Shown piece after piece: positions 16,458-24,351 of a DNA stretch of 64,000 bases. The stretch comes from Lysobacterales bacterium. GTDB lineage: Bacteria > Pseudomonadota > Gammaproteobacteria > Xanthomonadales > SZUA-5. The stretch covers positions 98,013 through 162,012 of the forward strand of contig JALHMG010000007.1 of the NCBI GenBank assembly GCA_022844135.1. Reading direction: 5' to 3'. The translations under genes were made by a program, and so were the position numbers. The first letter of the stretch is position 1. Every line of letters begins with the position of its first letter. The notes under the pieces are model-generated. The model saw nothing but the letters and a program-made list of their open reading frames with translations, ran no database searches and had not been told where the DNA came from.

Positions 16458-17894
16458 TCATCGAAACTCAACGATGCCGGGACGACTGCTCCATGTCGAA
16501 TAGCGGTGCAGCAGCTTGTCGACTACCGAAGATCTCAGTCTGTATCGAACTTCAGCCACCTCTGGCGGTTCACGACGCTGCCATGTCCAGAACCGGCGAC
16601 AAGACACTAGCAGGAAAGTGTTCGTGCCCCTGATTGTCCATGGGCCGAGGAGTTCCAGCGCTCCATTTCGGAGACCGCCCTTGGGATGCCGCGTCAATAG
16701 GATGAAACGCTCGGGGACTTCTACGCCGACAAGGTAGCGGCGTGTTCGATGGTGAGCCTGAGCGTGGTCACAGTCCGCGCCCAGCTCGATGAGAACCACC
16801 TCCGGTGTGCGCTGGAACTCCTTCATAAGGCCACGCATTTCATCCTGCTTCTCCTCAGGAAACTGCTCTGGAGGGAACAGGAACTCACTGAATAGCAGCT
16901 CCTTGGCATTGAATCCGAGCATGTTTCCGCTCATTGGAGAGCGTGCCGGGACGACAACCCCTCTATCCCAAGACTTTGCTCCAGCCACCTGGCGATCGAT
17001 GTGGAAGTACGTGTTCAACTCCGCGTGCATCGAAACGCGTTTCGCGAACGCAATTTCGTCGTTGAGGACCGCACCCAGCGCCGTGGCGATGGTAGCTTTA
17101 TAGCGAGGTTCGTCGACCGAAGAACCGAGTTGGTCAACCAGTATGTCAAGCATCCCGGCGTCAAGAGCACGCGCTGGCTCGGCCCGCGCCGCGGCGCTAC
17201 CGGCTGCCGCTTCGGCGATCTTGGCAACAACTCTTGTTAAGGACGCACCGACGTTCGATAGGTTCGGCTCGTCGATTCTGGCGCACCGGTGCACTTCATT
17301 CACGGTCTGCGCCGCCGACTCTGCTGCACGGGACTCCCACGCTGCAACCGCATTGAGATTTGCATTCGTAGCCACGGCGCCAGCAACGGCCGTGCGCAGG
17401 TCTTCGATGCTCCCGTGCAGCGCAGAGTAGAACTCTTTCAGCCCCTCATTGAAGGGCTTGCCTTCGGGCGACTGCGCGAGAAATGTCGACTTTGGCAACT
17501 CGAGAACCTCGATCGGGCAAGGCATGCCTTCCAGCTGATCTGCTCGCGCGTACAGCATCGCTCTAACATCCGCAGCCCGCTGCTCTACTCCCGTCCAGAA
17601 CACAAGAAGGTATGGCCCCGCTTCCTTGGACACGACTTGCTTCAGGACGTGAACGACCACGGACCAGAGCGTCGGGGTGTCCGGAACGCCGCCGAGTTCC
17701 GCCAGATTCAGGTCACTAAAGATTAGGCGAAGGTGCGGCAGCCCTCCTTCGGGAGGTGCTGGCCGAAGTTCATTGGCATCCCGGTCGTACCAGTAGCCCA
17801 AGCAGGGGATGCCGACTGATGAGAGGCCGCTGGTGATCGACAGAAGATGACCAGGCTCATCGTCAACCGCGACTGCCCTTATCGGACCGAACAT
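16458..17894 (-). CDS. Response-regulator-like protein with large unknown C-terminal region
   Basis: 478 aa. The N terminus resembles a receiver domain: IRAVAVDDEPGHLLSITSGL (acidic pocket D11/D12/E13) and LRLIFSDLNLAELGG (candidate phosphoacceptor D61). The remaining ~380 residues include helical Ala-rich parts and match no family I recognise; there is no DNA-binding HTH. Its ATG overlaps the stop of the upstream kinase (TAATG), so translation is coupled and the proteins probably act as a pair. It may be the effector or adaptor of the island's two-component arm. Composition is lower in GC than flanking genes, consistent with transfer. Confidence 0.7.
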   Translation of the reverse strand: MFGPIRAVAVDDEPGHLLSITSGLSSVGIPCLGYWYDRDANELRPAPPEGGLPHLRLIFSDLNLAELGGVPDTPTLWSVVVHVLKQVVSKEAGPYLLVFWTGVEQRAADVRAMLYARADQLEGMPCPIEVLELPKSTFLAQSPEGKPFNEGLKEFYSALHGSIEDLRTAVAGAVATNANLNAVAAWESRAAESAAQTVNEVHRCARIDEPNLSNVGASLTRVVAKIAEAAAGSAAARAEPARALDAGMLDILVDQLGSSVDEPRYKATIATALGAVLNDEIAFAKRVSMHAELNTYFHIDRQVAGAKSWDRGVVVPARSPMSGNMLGFNAKELLFSEFLFPPEQFPEEKQDEMRGLMKEFQRTPEVVLIELGADCDHAQAHHRTRRYLVGVEVPERFILLTRHPKGGLRNGALELLGPWTIRGTNTFLLVSCRRFWTWQRREPPEVAEVRYRLRSSVVDKLLHRYSTWSSRPGIVEFR

Positions 17895-20044
17895 TATTTG
17901 CTCTCCCTAAACCGCAGGACGACAGCGGCGCCATCGAACGCCTTCGGAATCCTAATTTCGTCGCGGAGTTCGTCTGCCGAGTGAATCGTTAGTTCTCCGC
18001 CGCACTGCTCCATCACATGCTTCGCAAAGTAGAGGCCGAGGCCCATGCCACCCGGCCTAGTCGTATGGAACGCTTCCGTCGCCTGTTCGCTGGACATAGA
18101 GAATCCCGGTCCATTGTCGATGACAGCTATGAAGCCAGAATTCGACTTGGCGTCCCAATCGGAAGCAACAAGCACCGAAGCGGGGATGCTCCGTTCGTCC
18201 CGCTCTCTTCTGTAGCGCGCCCAAAATTGGGCATTGTCCAGAAGATTTCCTAGAGCGCCGGAAAAAAGATTGGCCGCTCCATGTATCTTGAAATCGGGTT
18301 GTTCCTTTTGGAGTATCGGCGCGGACAACGTGACCTTGTGGTGCTTGAAACGCGGCTCTCTGGTCATCAGCGCAGCACGCACTACCGCGCTTGCAAACAT
18401 GGACTTTGGTGTGTTCTTTCGGAGTAGTGGCGCAAAGCCCTGGAGCAGCTGATAGAGATGCTCAATCTGTTCACGTAATCTGTCCGGATCAATCCCCCGG
18501 TCCAACGCAGTGGCGAGGGACTCCACACCCCGCTCGACTTCGTGGAATATGACTGCAAGATTCAGCCCCGCCATGCCAGCGTTAGCCATTACATCGCGAA
18601 GCTGCACGAACTCTCGCTCGATCGTGTCGACATCCTTTGCAAAGCTGTGGTCCAGCTTCTTGGACTTCAATCCGTCCCGAAGGTGTTCGATGGCTTCGAC
18701 AAAGCGCTGGGGTTGCTCGGCGTCAGTCCCCTTAATGACATCATCCAGAGCCTTCCGGTCATCCGCATGAAGGCGCTCCAAGTGCTCGAATATGCTGAGA
18801 ACCACTCGTCTCAGACGTTCGAAAGTCTCGTTCTGATCAAAGCCTTCCCGGTTGGTCTTCTCGCGAAGACCGTCGCTTTGATCCAAGTCCAGATGGATAG
18901 CCGACACGACTGAGCCTGTTCCGAGCTTGCCGGCGGGCGTGTTTATCCTTCGAGCGTTCAGTCCGAGCCAGTCGTCATTTCGCTCGCCATAGTTAAACAC
19001 GCGCACGCCGTCTCGGTAGACACGCACTCCGGTCTGATCGTCGAGCCACGACTTAACCTGTGAGGAGCTGCCGGTGGCATTGAGTACTTCAGACCGACGA
19101 TAGTAAGCATAGATCCTCCCCTCTACTGGGCCGATTCCCTCCAGATCGTCTTTCGAAAGCATCAGCTTCTCATCGGGTGACGCGCGACGCCGCCTGCCAC
19201 CATCTGGATCAACCGATGGCGTCAGAAAAAGTCGGTCATTCTGCTTCTCTGACTTACGCGGTTTGACGTTCTTCCAGTGCGGTGGATTGAAGGCATACCG
19301 CCAGCTAAAGGCGCTGCCTTCGATGTTGAACTCGAACTTCCACACAGCAAGATCGAGAAAATCATTCGGGGCAATGAGATCTTTGAGATCGCCCTCTCGC
19401 CCAGGCGCATTGAACTTGACGACAAATTGATCGGGAGTCTTAAATGGGCTTGCTAGCGACGTCACGAGTCGATAGAGCTTTCGAAGATCACCGCGAGTCC
19501 AGTGCTCTCGGCGCAGACCAGAGATGGCGATCCGAGTGCCCGAAGTTCTGCCGCGGAAAACCTGAGCATCGGCGATCTCCTTCACCTGCACACTTAGGTT
19601 CTCAAGGTAAGCGCCTTGCCCCAAAAGGTGTTCCCAATCTATTGACACCTCATACTCGGGATGCCCTTCGGCGCGAGTGGTCAAAGTTACGTAGCGTCCA
19701 AGCTTGAAAGAGGCGATGCGCCCAACTCCCTTTTCGCCCAACGGATGCCGACGAAAGTGTTTGGTTCTCGCCGTGCGGTCTTTCCGGCGAGAGTCAGTAG
19801 CAAGCTCTAGCCATTTATCGGTTATGTCCTTAAGAGTCATACCGCATCCGGAGTCCTGAACGACAATCGACTTCCGATGGCGGCCGGAGAGATTGATCGT
19901 GATTTCAACCTCATTCGCGTCTGCGTCGTAGCCGTTCTTCACGAGCTCGAAAATCGCGAGTCTGTCATCTCCAATCAGCTCATCGCCGAGGAGTTGGAGC
20001 AAGTGGCTTCGCGCCCGAATGGGATACTGAGTACCGGTGGTCAT
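17894..20044 (-). CDS. Putative histidine kinase with two GHKL ATPase domains (Hsp90/MORC-like plus HK-type)
   Basis: 716 aa with no membrane segment. The N-terminal GHKL domain has LAIFELVKNGYDADANEVEI (N-box E33/N37), VVQDSGCGMT (D64) and GEKGVGRIASFKLG (residues 103-116), as in Hsp90/MutL/MORC ATPases. The C-terminal half has an H-box-like NLAVIFHEVERGVESL (H near 501), then an HK-type ATPase: GNLLDNAQFW, VIDNGPGFS, FHTTRPGGMGLGLYFAKHVMEQCGGELTIHS. It should be a cytosolic sensor kinase that phosphorylates the downstream receiver protein. The N-terminal clamp could sense DNA or another ligand. It is divergent from the methyltransferase with 198 bp between, an arrangement that suggests co-regulation. 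GC is visibly lower than in flanking genes. Confidence 0.8.
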   Translation of the reverse strand: MTTGTQYPIRARSHLLQLLGDELIGDDRLAIFELVKNGYDADANEVEITINLSGRHRKSIVVQDSGCGMTLKDITDKWLELATDSRRKDRTARTKHFRRHPLGEKGVGRIASFKLGRYVTLTTRAEGHPEYEVSIDWEHLLGQGAYLENLSVQVKEIADAQVFRGRTSGTRIAISGLRREHWTRGDLRKLYRLVTSLASPFKTPDQFVVKFNAPGREGDLKDLIAPNDFLDLAVWKFEFNIEGSAFSWRYAFNPPHWKNVKPRKSEKQNDRLFLTPSVDPDGGRRRRASPDEKLMLSKDDLEGIGPVEGRIYAYYRRSEVLNATGSSSQVKSWLDDQTGVRVYRDGVRVFNYGERNDDWLGLNARRINTPAGKLGTGSVVSAIHLDLDQSDGLREKTNREGFDQNETFERLRRVVLSIFEHLERLHADDRKALDDVIKGTDAEQPQRFVEAIEHLRDGLKSKKLDHSFAKDVDTIEREFVQLRDVMANAGMAGLNLAVIFHEVERGVESLATALDRGIDPDRLREQIEHLYQLLQGFAPLLRKNTPKSMFASAVVRAALMTREPRFKHHKVTLSAPILQKEQPDFKIHGAANLFSGALGNLLDNAQFWARYRRERDERSIPASVLVASDWDAKSNSGFIAVIDNGPGFSMSSEQATEAFHTTRPGGMGLGLYFAKHVMEQCGGELTIHSADELRDEIRIPKAFDGAAVVLRFRESK

Positions 20045-20242
20045 CGATCGGCGATCCTGGTCTTATTCTTTGTCCGCTACCTATTGCAATCGCGCGTTCT
20101 CTCACGAATATCGCCATCACCAGGGCAAAGTGGCACCATCGCTGATCTTCGCGAGCATAGTGAGATGGTGATCGCTTTCCCGCAACATCGGCATTGAAAC
20201 CACTTATCCTCTGCGAACAAGCATAGGCTTAGGAGTTGGCTG
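20045..20242. promoter_or_regulatory. Divergent intergenic region between kinase and methyltransferase
   Basis: Both gene sets of the island must be transcribed outward from these 198 bases. The region is AT-richer than the surroundings (TATTCTTTGTCCGCTACCTA, GAAACCACTTATCCTCTGCG). The methyltransferase has a clear AGGAG RBS at 20231-20235. No controller (C-protein) box was identified. Confidence 0.5.
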
Positions 20243-21772
20243 ATGGAGCTACCAGTCTACGACACGATGTTCGAATACTCGCGCACGGAACCGGCGCGAC
20301 CATATCGTGTCGCTGAGCCCCTTCGCCATGCAATGCGCGAGCGAAAGCTTCTGCGGATTGCGCACGGTGGTTCAGTTCGATGCCTCGATCTTTTTGCTGG
20401 TTGCGGCGGGTTGTCGTTGGGTTTTCAGGCGGCGGGGCTGCAGCCGTGGGCTGCGGTGGAGTTCGATGCGCTTGCTGCGGCATCGCATGGCCTTAATTTC
20501 TTCGGTGTGAACCAAACCGAGCACACCCGCGCGCGCGATGTTTCAGTGTCGCCCTTTTCGTTCGCGAATGACTTTGGCGTGTCGGACCCGTCGACCGCAG
20601 TCGATGTCCTTGTGGGCGGTCCTCCGTGTCAGGCATTTGCCCGTGTCGGCCGCGCCAAGCTGCGTGAGGTCGCCGATCATCCGGAGGCCTTCAAGCTCGA
20701 TCATCGTGCGCGTCTCTACCTCGATTTTCTTGCCTATATCGAAGCGTTTCAGCCTCTCGCTGTTGTCATGGAAAACGTGCCGGACGTGCTGAACTTCGGT
20801 GGTATGAACATTCCTGAGGAAGTCTGTGATGTGCTGGAGTCGCGCGGTTACAACTGCCGTTACACGCTGCTGAACTCCGCTCACTACGGTGTGCCGCAGA
20901 TGCGAGAGCGCATGTTCCTGATCGCACTTGCCAGCGAGCTGGGTCGGCCGGTCACGCTGCCGGCGCCCACTCATCGCCACGTCTTGCCGTCAGGTTACGA
21001 GGGGACGCGTGCTGTGGCGTTGAAAAACTTGGGCGAAGATCTGTTCAAGGGAGGCACATCGCGTTTCCAACGTCCACCCGAGGGTAGTGAAGACCTTCCT
21101 GCCGCCATCACTGCCGAAGAGGCGCTGGCCGATCTGCCACCGATTACTTTGCATTTGGAAGGCAAGCTTCGCCGTGGTGCTCGTCGTTTTGACGAGTTGA
21201 TTCGATATTCGGGACCACCTCTCAGCGCCTATGGGCGCCTGATGCGGGAATGGACCGGATTCGAGAGCAACGAAGGCGTTTCGGATCACGTCATTCGGTC
21301 TCTGCCGCGCGACTACAAGATCTTTGCGCGCATGAAGCCCGGCGACCAATACCCGCAGGCATACGAGCTTGCGCAGCTCATGCTTGAGGAAGAAGTCGAG
21401 CGACGCGTCGGCGCCGACGCCAGCGAATCGCGCAAGCACAACCTACGTGAGCAGTTGCGCGCCGAGTTCGTGCCGCCTTACGACGCCAGCAAGTTCCCCA
21501 ACAAGTGGAGAAAGATGGAGCCGGACGCGCCAGCACGCACGCTGATGGCGCATCTAGGTAAGGATGGCTATTCGCACATCCATTACGACAGCGCCCAGGC
21601 GCGAACAATTTCGGTGCGGGAAGCGGCGCGATTGCAGTCCTTCCCAGATGGCTTTAAGTTCTGTGGGACCATGAACCCGGCATTTCGTCAGATCGGAAAT
21701 GCGGTACCGCCCTTGCTGGCCAAAGCAGTTGCTGGCGAGGTTATGTCGGCAATTCGGAAGGCCACTCAATGA
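20243..21772 (+). CDS. DNA (cytosine-5) methyltransferase
   Basis: 509 aa with all the main C5-methyltransferase motifs: I CLDLFAGCGGLSLGF (48-62), IV VGGPPCQAF (catalytic C129), VI VVMENVPD (E177), VIII GVPQMRERMFLIAL, IX/X RTLMAHLGKDGYSHIHYDSAQARTISVREAARLQSFPDGFKF...FRQIGNAVPPLLAKAVA. It transfers a methyl group from SAM to C5 of cytosine in a specific site and protects DNA from the partner nuclease. The ~200-residue variable segment between VIII and IX contains the target-recognition domain; the site cannot be predicted. ATG follows AGGAGTTGGCTG. The stop overlaps the next start (ATGA). Vsr downstream fits repair of 5-methylcytosine deamination at its sites. Confidence 0.95.
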   Translation: MELPVYDTMFEYSRTEPARPYRVAEPLRHAMRERKLLRIAHGGSVRCLDLFAGCGGLSLGFQAAGLQPWAAVEFDALAAASHGLNFFGVNQTEHTRARDVSVSPFSFANDFGVSDPSTAVDVLVGGPPCQAFARVGRAKLREVADHPEAFKLDHRARLYLDFLAYIEAFQPLAVVMENVPDVLNFGGMNIPEEVCDVLESRGYNCRYTLLNSAHYGVPQMRERMFLIALASELGRPVTLPAPTHRHVLPSGYEGTRAVALKNLGEDLFKGGTSRFQRPPEGSEDLPAAITAEEALADLPPITLHLEGKLRRGARRFDELIRYSGPPLSAYGRLMREWTGFESNEGVSDHVIRSLPRDYKIFARMKPGDQYPQAYELAQLMLEEEVERRVGADASESRKHNLREQLRAEFVPPYDASKFPNKWRKMEPDAPARTLMAHLGKDGYSHIHYDSAQARTISVREAARLQSFPDGFKFCGTMNPAFRQIGNAVPPLLAKAVAGEVMSAIRKATQ

Positions 21773-22866
21773 GTCGACGCTTTGCACTGAAGCGCCTGAC
21801 GGCGTCCGACCTGACGTTCTTTCAATGGCACCACGACAACCAAAAGCTTGGAGGCCATCAGAAAGCCGTCAATCTCAATGCGGATGTATTTGAAGACCTG
21901 TTGTATCCACGGCTCGAGCCTGGCTCATATAAGGTTGGCCTGACGTTGATCGGCCCCGGCGACGTTGCGCCGTTGACGATGACACGGAAGATCCTCAAGA
22001 ACGCCGCATATAAGAACTGGCGCCTGAATGGCGAGACGGTAGACAAGCAGCAGGAACGCTTCGCGGTGCTCCGTCCCGGCGATTATGCGCTGATGGTGTT
22101 CGAGGGCGATCAGAAGCCTGACGATCTGAAGATCGTGTTCGTTGCGAAGGGCCTGTCTTCAGAGGTTTCTCTGCACAAAATGTTGGGGCGTTACATATCT
22201 GAAACGGGTCGGCAAAGCATGAGGGCACTCAGTCTTGCCGACGTGCAAGCGATTGCCGAAGAAGGCGGCGTTGCAGCCGATCACTTTCTGCGGGTGCTGG
22301 TGGTGGACGATGATCTGGTCGATGCCGCCAGCGGGATTGATTCTGCAGTCCAGCGGTTTCTTGCGCGCGTTGGAAGACAAGCCAGACTCGATAAGGAGAC
22401 CTTGCAGAAGGCTCGGGCGCAGGGAGAAGCTACAGGCGATCTTGGCGAGTCGCTGGTAGACATCTTCCTGCAGGCGAACCGCGAGTCGGGGCTCTTGACC
22501 TCATATGCCTGGCTCGCGCGTGCGAACGCTATCTCGCCGATGGACTTCGAGGCAACCGACGTTAACGGCGTCACTGAGTCCATCGAAGTGAAAACAACTT
22601 CGGGTGATTTCGACCGGCCCTTTCATGTTTCGTTGTCCGAGCTTCGTGAGGCGGTCACCGGAGGGCGCACATACCGCATCTACCGGGTTTACGGGGCAAA
22701 TTCGAAGGGTGCAAAGTTGCGTGTTTCCAATGATCTTGCCCCGCTCGCGCGCATCATTCTTGAGTTGTTCGAGCGGTTGCCCGCTGGTGTTGCGCCTGAT
22801 GGTGTGACGATCGCGCCGAACTTGATGTCATTCGGCAAAGTGGTCCGCCTGCAACCTGGGGACTAG
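21769..22866 (+). CDS. Candidate restriction endonuclease with C-terminal DUF3883-like nuclease domain
   Basis: 365 aa. The C-terminal ~140 residues carry GDLGESLVDIFLQANRESG (G226/E227), MDFEATDVNGVTESIEVKTTSG (D259; E273-V-K275) and FHVSLSELREAVTGGRTYRIYRVYG. This is the E...D...ExK layout of DUF3883, a PD-(D/E)xK-type nuclease domain. The N-terminal ~200 residues (LTASDLTFFQWHHDNQKLGGHQKAVNLNADVFEDLLYP...) match no family I know and may bind the target DNA. It is translationally coupled to the methyltransferase (4-bp overlap) and followed three bases later by vsr. The nuclease role is inferred from the motif and context. An earlier frameshift or truncation is not evident. Confidence 0.75.
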   Translation: MSRRFALKRLTASDLTFFQWHHDNQKLGGHQKAVNLNADVFEDLLYPRLEPGSYKVGLTLIGPGDVAPLTMTRKILKNAAYKNWRLNGETVDKQQERFAVLRPGDYALMVFEGDQKPDDLKIVFVAKGLSSEVSLHKMLGRYISETGRQSMRALSLADVQAIAEEGGVAADHFLRVLVVDDDLVDAASGIDSAVQRFLARVGRQARLDKETLQKARAQGEATGDLGESLVDIFLQANRESGLLTSYAWLARANAISPMDFEATDVNGVTESIEVKTTSGDFDRPFHVSLSELREAVTGGRTYRIYRVYGANSKGAKLRVSNDLAPLARIILELFERLPAGVAPDGVTIAPNLMSFGKVVRLQPGD

Positions 22867-22869
22867 CGA

Positions 22870-23292
22870 GTGGTCGATGTGCTGACACCCGATCAGCGGC
22901 GACACAACATGTCGCGTATTCGAGGTCGCAACACAAAGCCTGAACTCGTCGTGCGCAAGATGCTGCATTCGATGGGCTATCGCTATCGACTGCATGTCCG
23001 CGATCTGCCCGGAACACCCGACATTGTTTTTCCTGGACGGCACAAGGTGATCTTCGTGCACGGTTGCTTTTGGCATGGTCATAGGGAGTGTCCGTTTGCG
23101 GCGAAGCCGACGACGAGGCCCGAGTTCTGGCGTACAAAGATCCAGGCAGCGCAAGATCGTGATAGCCGGGCGAAAGCGGCGCTCGAACAAGGTGGCTGGG
23201 ACATTCTCGTTGTATGGGAATGCGAGCTGAGGCGGGATGACCTTCGATCTCGCGTTAGCAGCTTTTTGGGTGCCAGAACAACGCGGTCGTGA
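22870..23292 (+). CDS. vsr: Very short patch repair endonuclease
   Basis: 140 aa from a GTG three bases after the upstream stop. It matches Vsr throughout: MSRIRGRNTKPELVVRKMLHSMGYRYRLHVRDLPGTPDIVFPGRHKVIFVHGCFWHGH, then FWRTKIQAAQDRD and GWDILVVWECEL. Catalytic D51 and the H64/H69 positions coincide in number with E. coli Vsr. The enzyme nicks 5' of the T in T:G mismatches formed by deamination of 5-methylcytosine, starting very-short-patch repair at the partner methylase's sites. It is the last gene of the plus-strand operon and ends about 10 bases from a truncated toxin gene read on the other strand. Confidence 0.95.
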   Translation: MVDVLTPDQRRHNMSRIRGRNTKPELVVRKMLHSMGYRYRLHVRDLPGTPDIVFPGRHKVIFVHGCFWHGHRECPFAAKPTTRPEFWRTKIQAAQDRDSRAKAALEQGGWDILVVWECELRRDDLRSRVSSFLGARTTRS

Positions 23293-23301
23293 GAACCCGA
23301 C

Positions 23302-23358
23302 CTGATCTGTGAACGGGAAGGGCACGAGCAGTACAGCGCCGAAGTCATAACCGGTCAT
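23302..23358 (-). pseudogene. Truncated MazF/PemK-family toxin (5' end only)
   Basis: The minus strand from the ATG at 23358 reads MTGYDFGAVLLVPFPFTDQ, the characteristic N terminus of MazF/PemK mRNA interferases (G.ivlvpfPFtD.s..K.RPavVv). After this the frame runs into the 3' end of vsr in antisense and no longer resembles the family. The toxin start overlaps the antitoxin stop by 14 bases, the usual arrangement. The gene was evidently cut when the restriction island joined here. Confidence 0.8.
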
Positions 23359-23545
23359 ACGCGGCGTCAGCTTCGTTGGTCCAGAGTGTTGCCAACGAGG
23401 CTTCACTGACAGCTTGGGCGGCGCGTACCAAGCGACGTTCTTGCTCGCGCGTGGCGATGAAGTCAACGAAGTCCACGACCTCTTCGAGTCGCTCCTGGGG
23501 CAACTGTGCCAGCTGCATGGTGATGTGTTCGATCGCGGTGCTCAT
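23345..23545 (-). CDS. DUF2281-like antitoxin, orphaned
   Basis: 66 aa: MSTAIEHITMQLAQLPQERLEEVVDFVDFIATREQERRLVRAAQAVSEASLATLWTNEADAAYDRL. The LPxERLEEVVDFVDFI block is typical of DUF2281-type antitoxins paired with MazF/PemK-like toxins. The overlapping downstream toxin is reduced to 19 codons (23302-23358), so this is an orphan antitoxin that could only neutralise a related toxin elsewhere. The gene itself looks intact. Confidence 0.75.
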   Translation of the reverse strand: MSTAIEHITMQLAQLPQERLEEVVDFVDFIATREQERRLVRAAQAVSEASLATLWTNEADAAYDRL

Positions 23546-23608
23546 CGGGGCGGCGCTCGATCCTGTTTGGTGGATTCAATGATAACGCGCGGCAGACCGC
23601 TTCCCGAC

Positions 23609-23795
23609 CAGCGCCAACCCGCGTAAGGCGGATTGCCTGTAGGGTGGAACCCGCACAAGCTTCATCGTGCGGATTCCACCGTTACGCTTACGGCACGATG
23701 AACGATGGTTGTCGCGGGCCGGCGGCGGAAACCGCGCGGATGGATCACGGCACGGTCATTGTATTCGGCGCGCGGGTTCCGCCCTACGTCTGCTG
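23609..23795. repeat. ~180-bp dispersed repeat, copy R2
   Basis: This is the fullest copy: GCCAACCCGCGTAAGGCGG..., GTAGGGTGGAACCCGCACAAGC, ATCGTGCGGATTCCACCGTTACGC, GTCGCGGGCCGGCGGCGG, AAACCGCGCGGATGG and GGTTCCGCCCTACGTCTGCTGG. The terminal GTAGGGTGGAACCCGC and GCGGGTTCCGCCCTAC are near-perfect inverted repeats. It opens no real gene, although a frame passes through it into the membrane protein downstream. Confidence 0.85.
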
Positions 23796-23940
23796 GTGTC
23801 CCATGCCGAACCCGTTGTGCGCTGCGTCGCCCGACGGCGTTTGCGCCTTACGGACGTGGATTGGTCCGAGCCGTTGGCCGCTAAAAGTGTGGCGCAGCGT
23901 TCTGGCCCGCCGCCGAATGCGCAAGGAGTTTCGAGACGAC

Positions 23941-24351
23941 ATGAGGTTACTGACGCCCCCGGTGTGCGCGGTCGTGGTGGCCCCGTTGCCGCTTGCGGCG
24001 ATCGTGTGGATCCTGTCGGGCCCGGCCGACGCGCGCGGCACACTCGGTGTCGGCTGGTCGATGGCTCTGAGCGCAGTCATTCTGTGGCTGTTGTTGGTTG
24101 TGCCCGTCGTTCGGCGCTTCGGAAAGGGACACAACGGACATTGGGCCTGGCCCAGAGTTTTGCTGTCGAGCACCATGGGCGGTTTCTGTGCCGGCGCACT
24201 GTTCGGCAAGTCCTTTGCCTATTTCTCTCTTGGGATGTTCGATCTCCTGTTTGAGCCATCGCGACTGTTCTGTGCATTGCTTCACGCCTACGTGGCGCTG
24301 ATTGCTGCGGCGTTCTTGATGCGCGACCCGTTGTTTCGGTCGAGCGGTTGA
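23941..24351 (+). CDS. Small membrane protein of unknown function (136 aa)
   Basis: From the ATG at 23941 (AAGGAG 13 bases upstream; an alternative ATG is at 23917) the protein has four hydrophobic segments: VCAVVVAPLPLAAIVWILS, WSMALSAVILWLLLVVPVV, LLSSTMGGFCAGALFGKSFAYFSLG and LFCALLHAYVALIAAAFLM. No family was recognised. It lies between repeats R2 and R3, and its last ~17 codons are duplicated beyond R3 at 24527-24579. The longer frame from 23644 starts inside R2 and is not used. Confidence 0.6.
   Translation: MRLLTPPVCAVVVAPLPLAAIVWILSGPADARGTLGVGWSMALSAVILWLLLVVPVVRRFGKGHNGHWAWPRVLLSSTMGGFCAGALFGKSFAYFSLGMFDLLFEPSRLFCALLHAYVALIAAAFLMRDPLFRSSG

Noticed and set aside
16458..20044. Detocs-type defence system (kinase/receiver pair)
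   Set aside because: Detocs needs a nucleosidase-type effector and a different kinase layout; here no such gene is seen and the pair is joined to an R-M operon.
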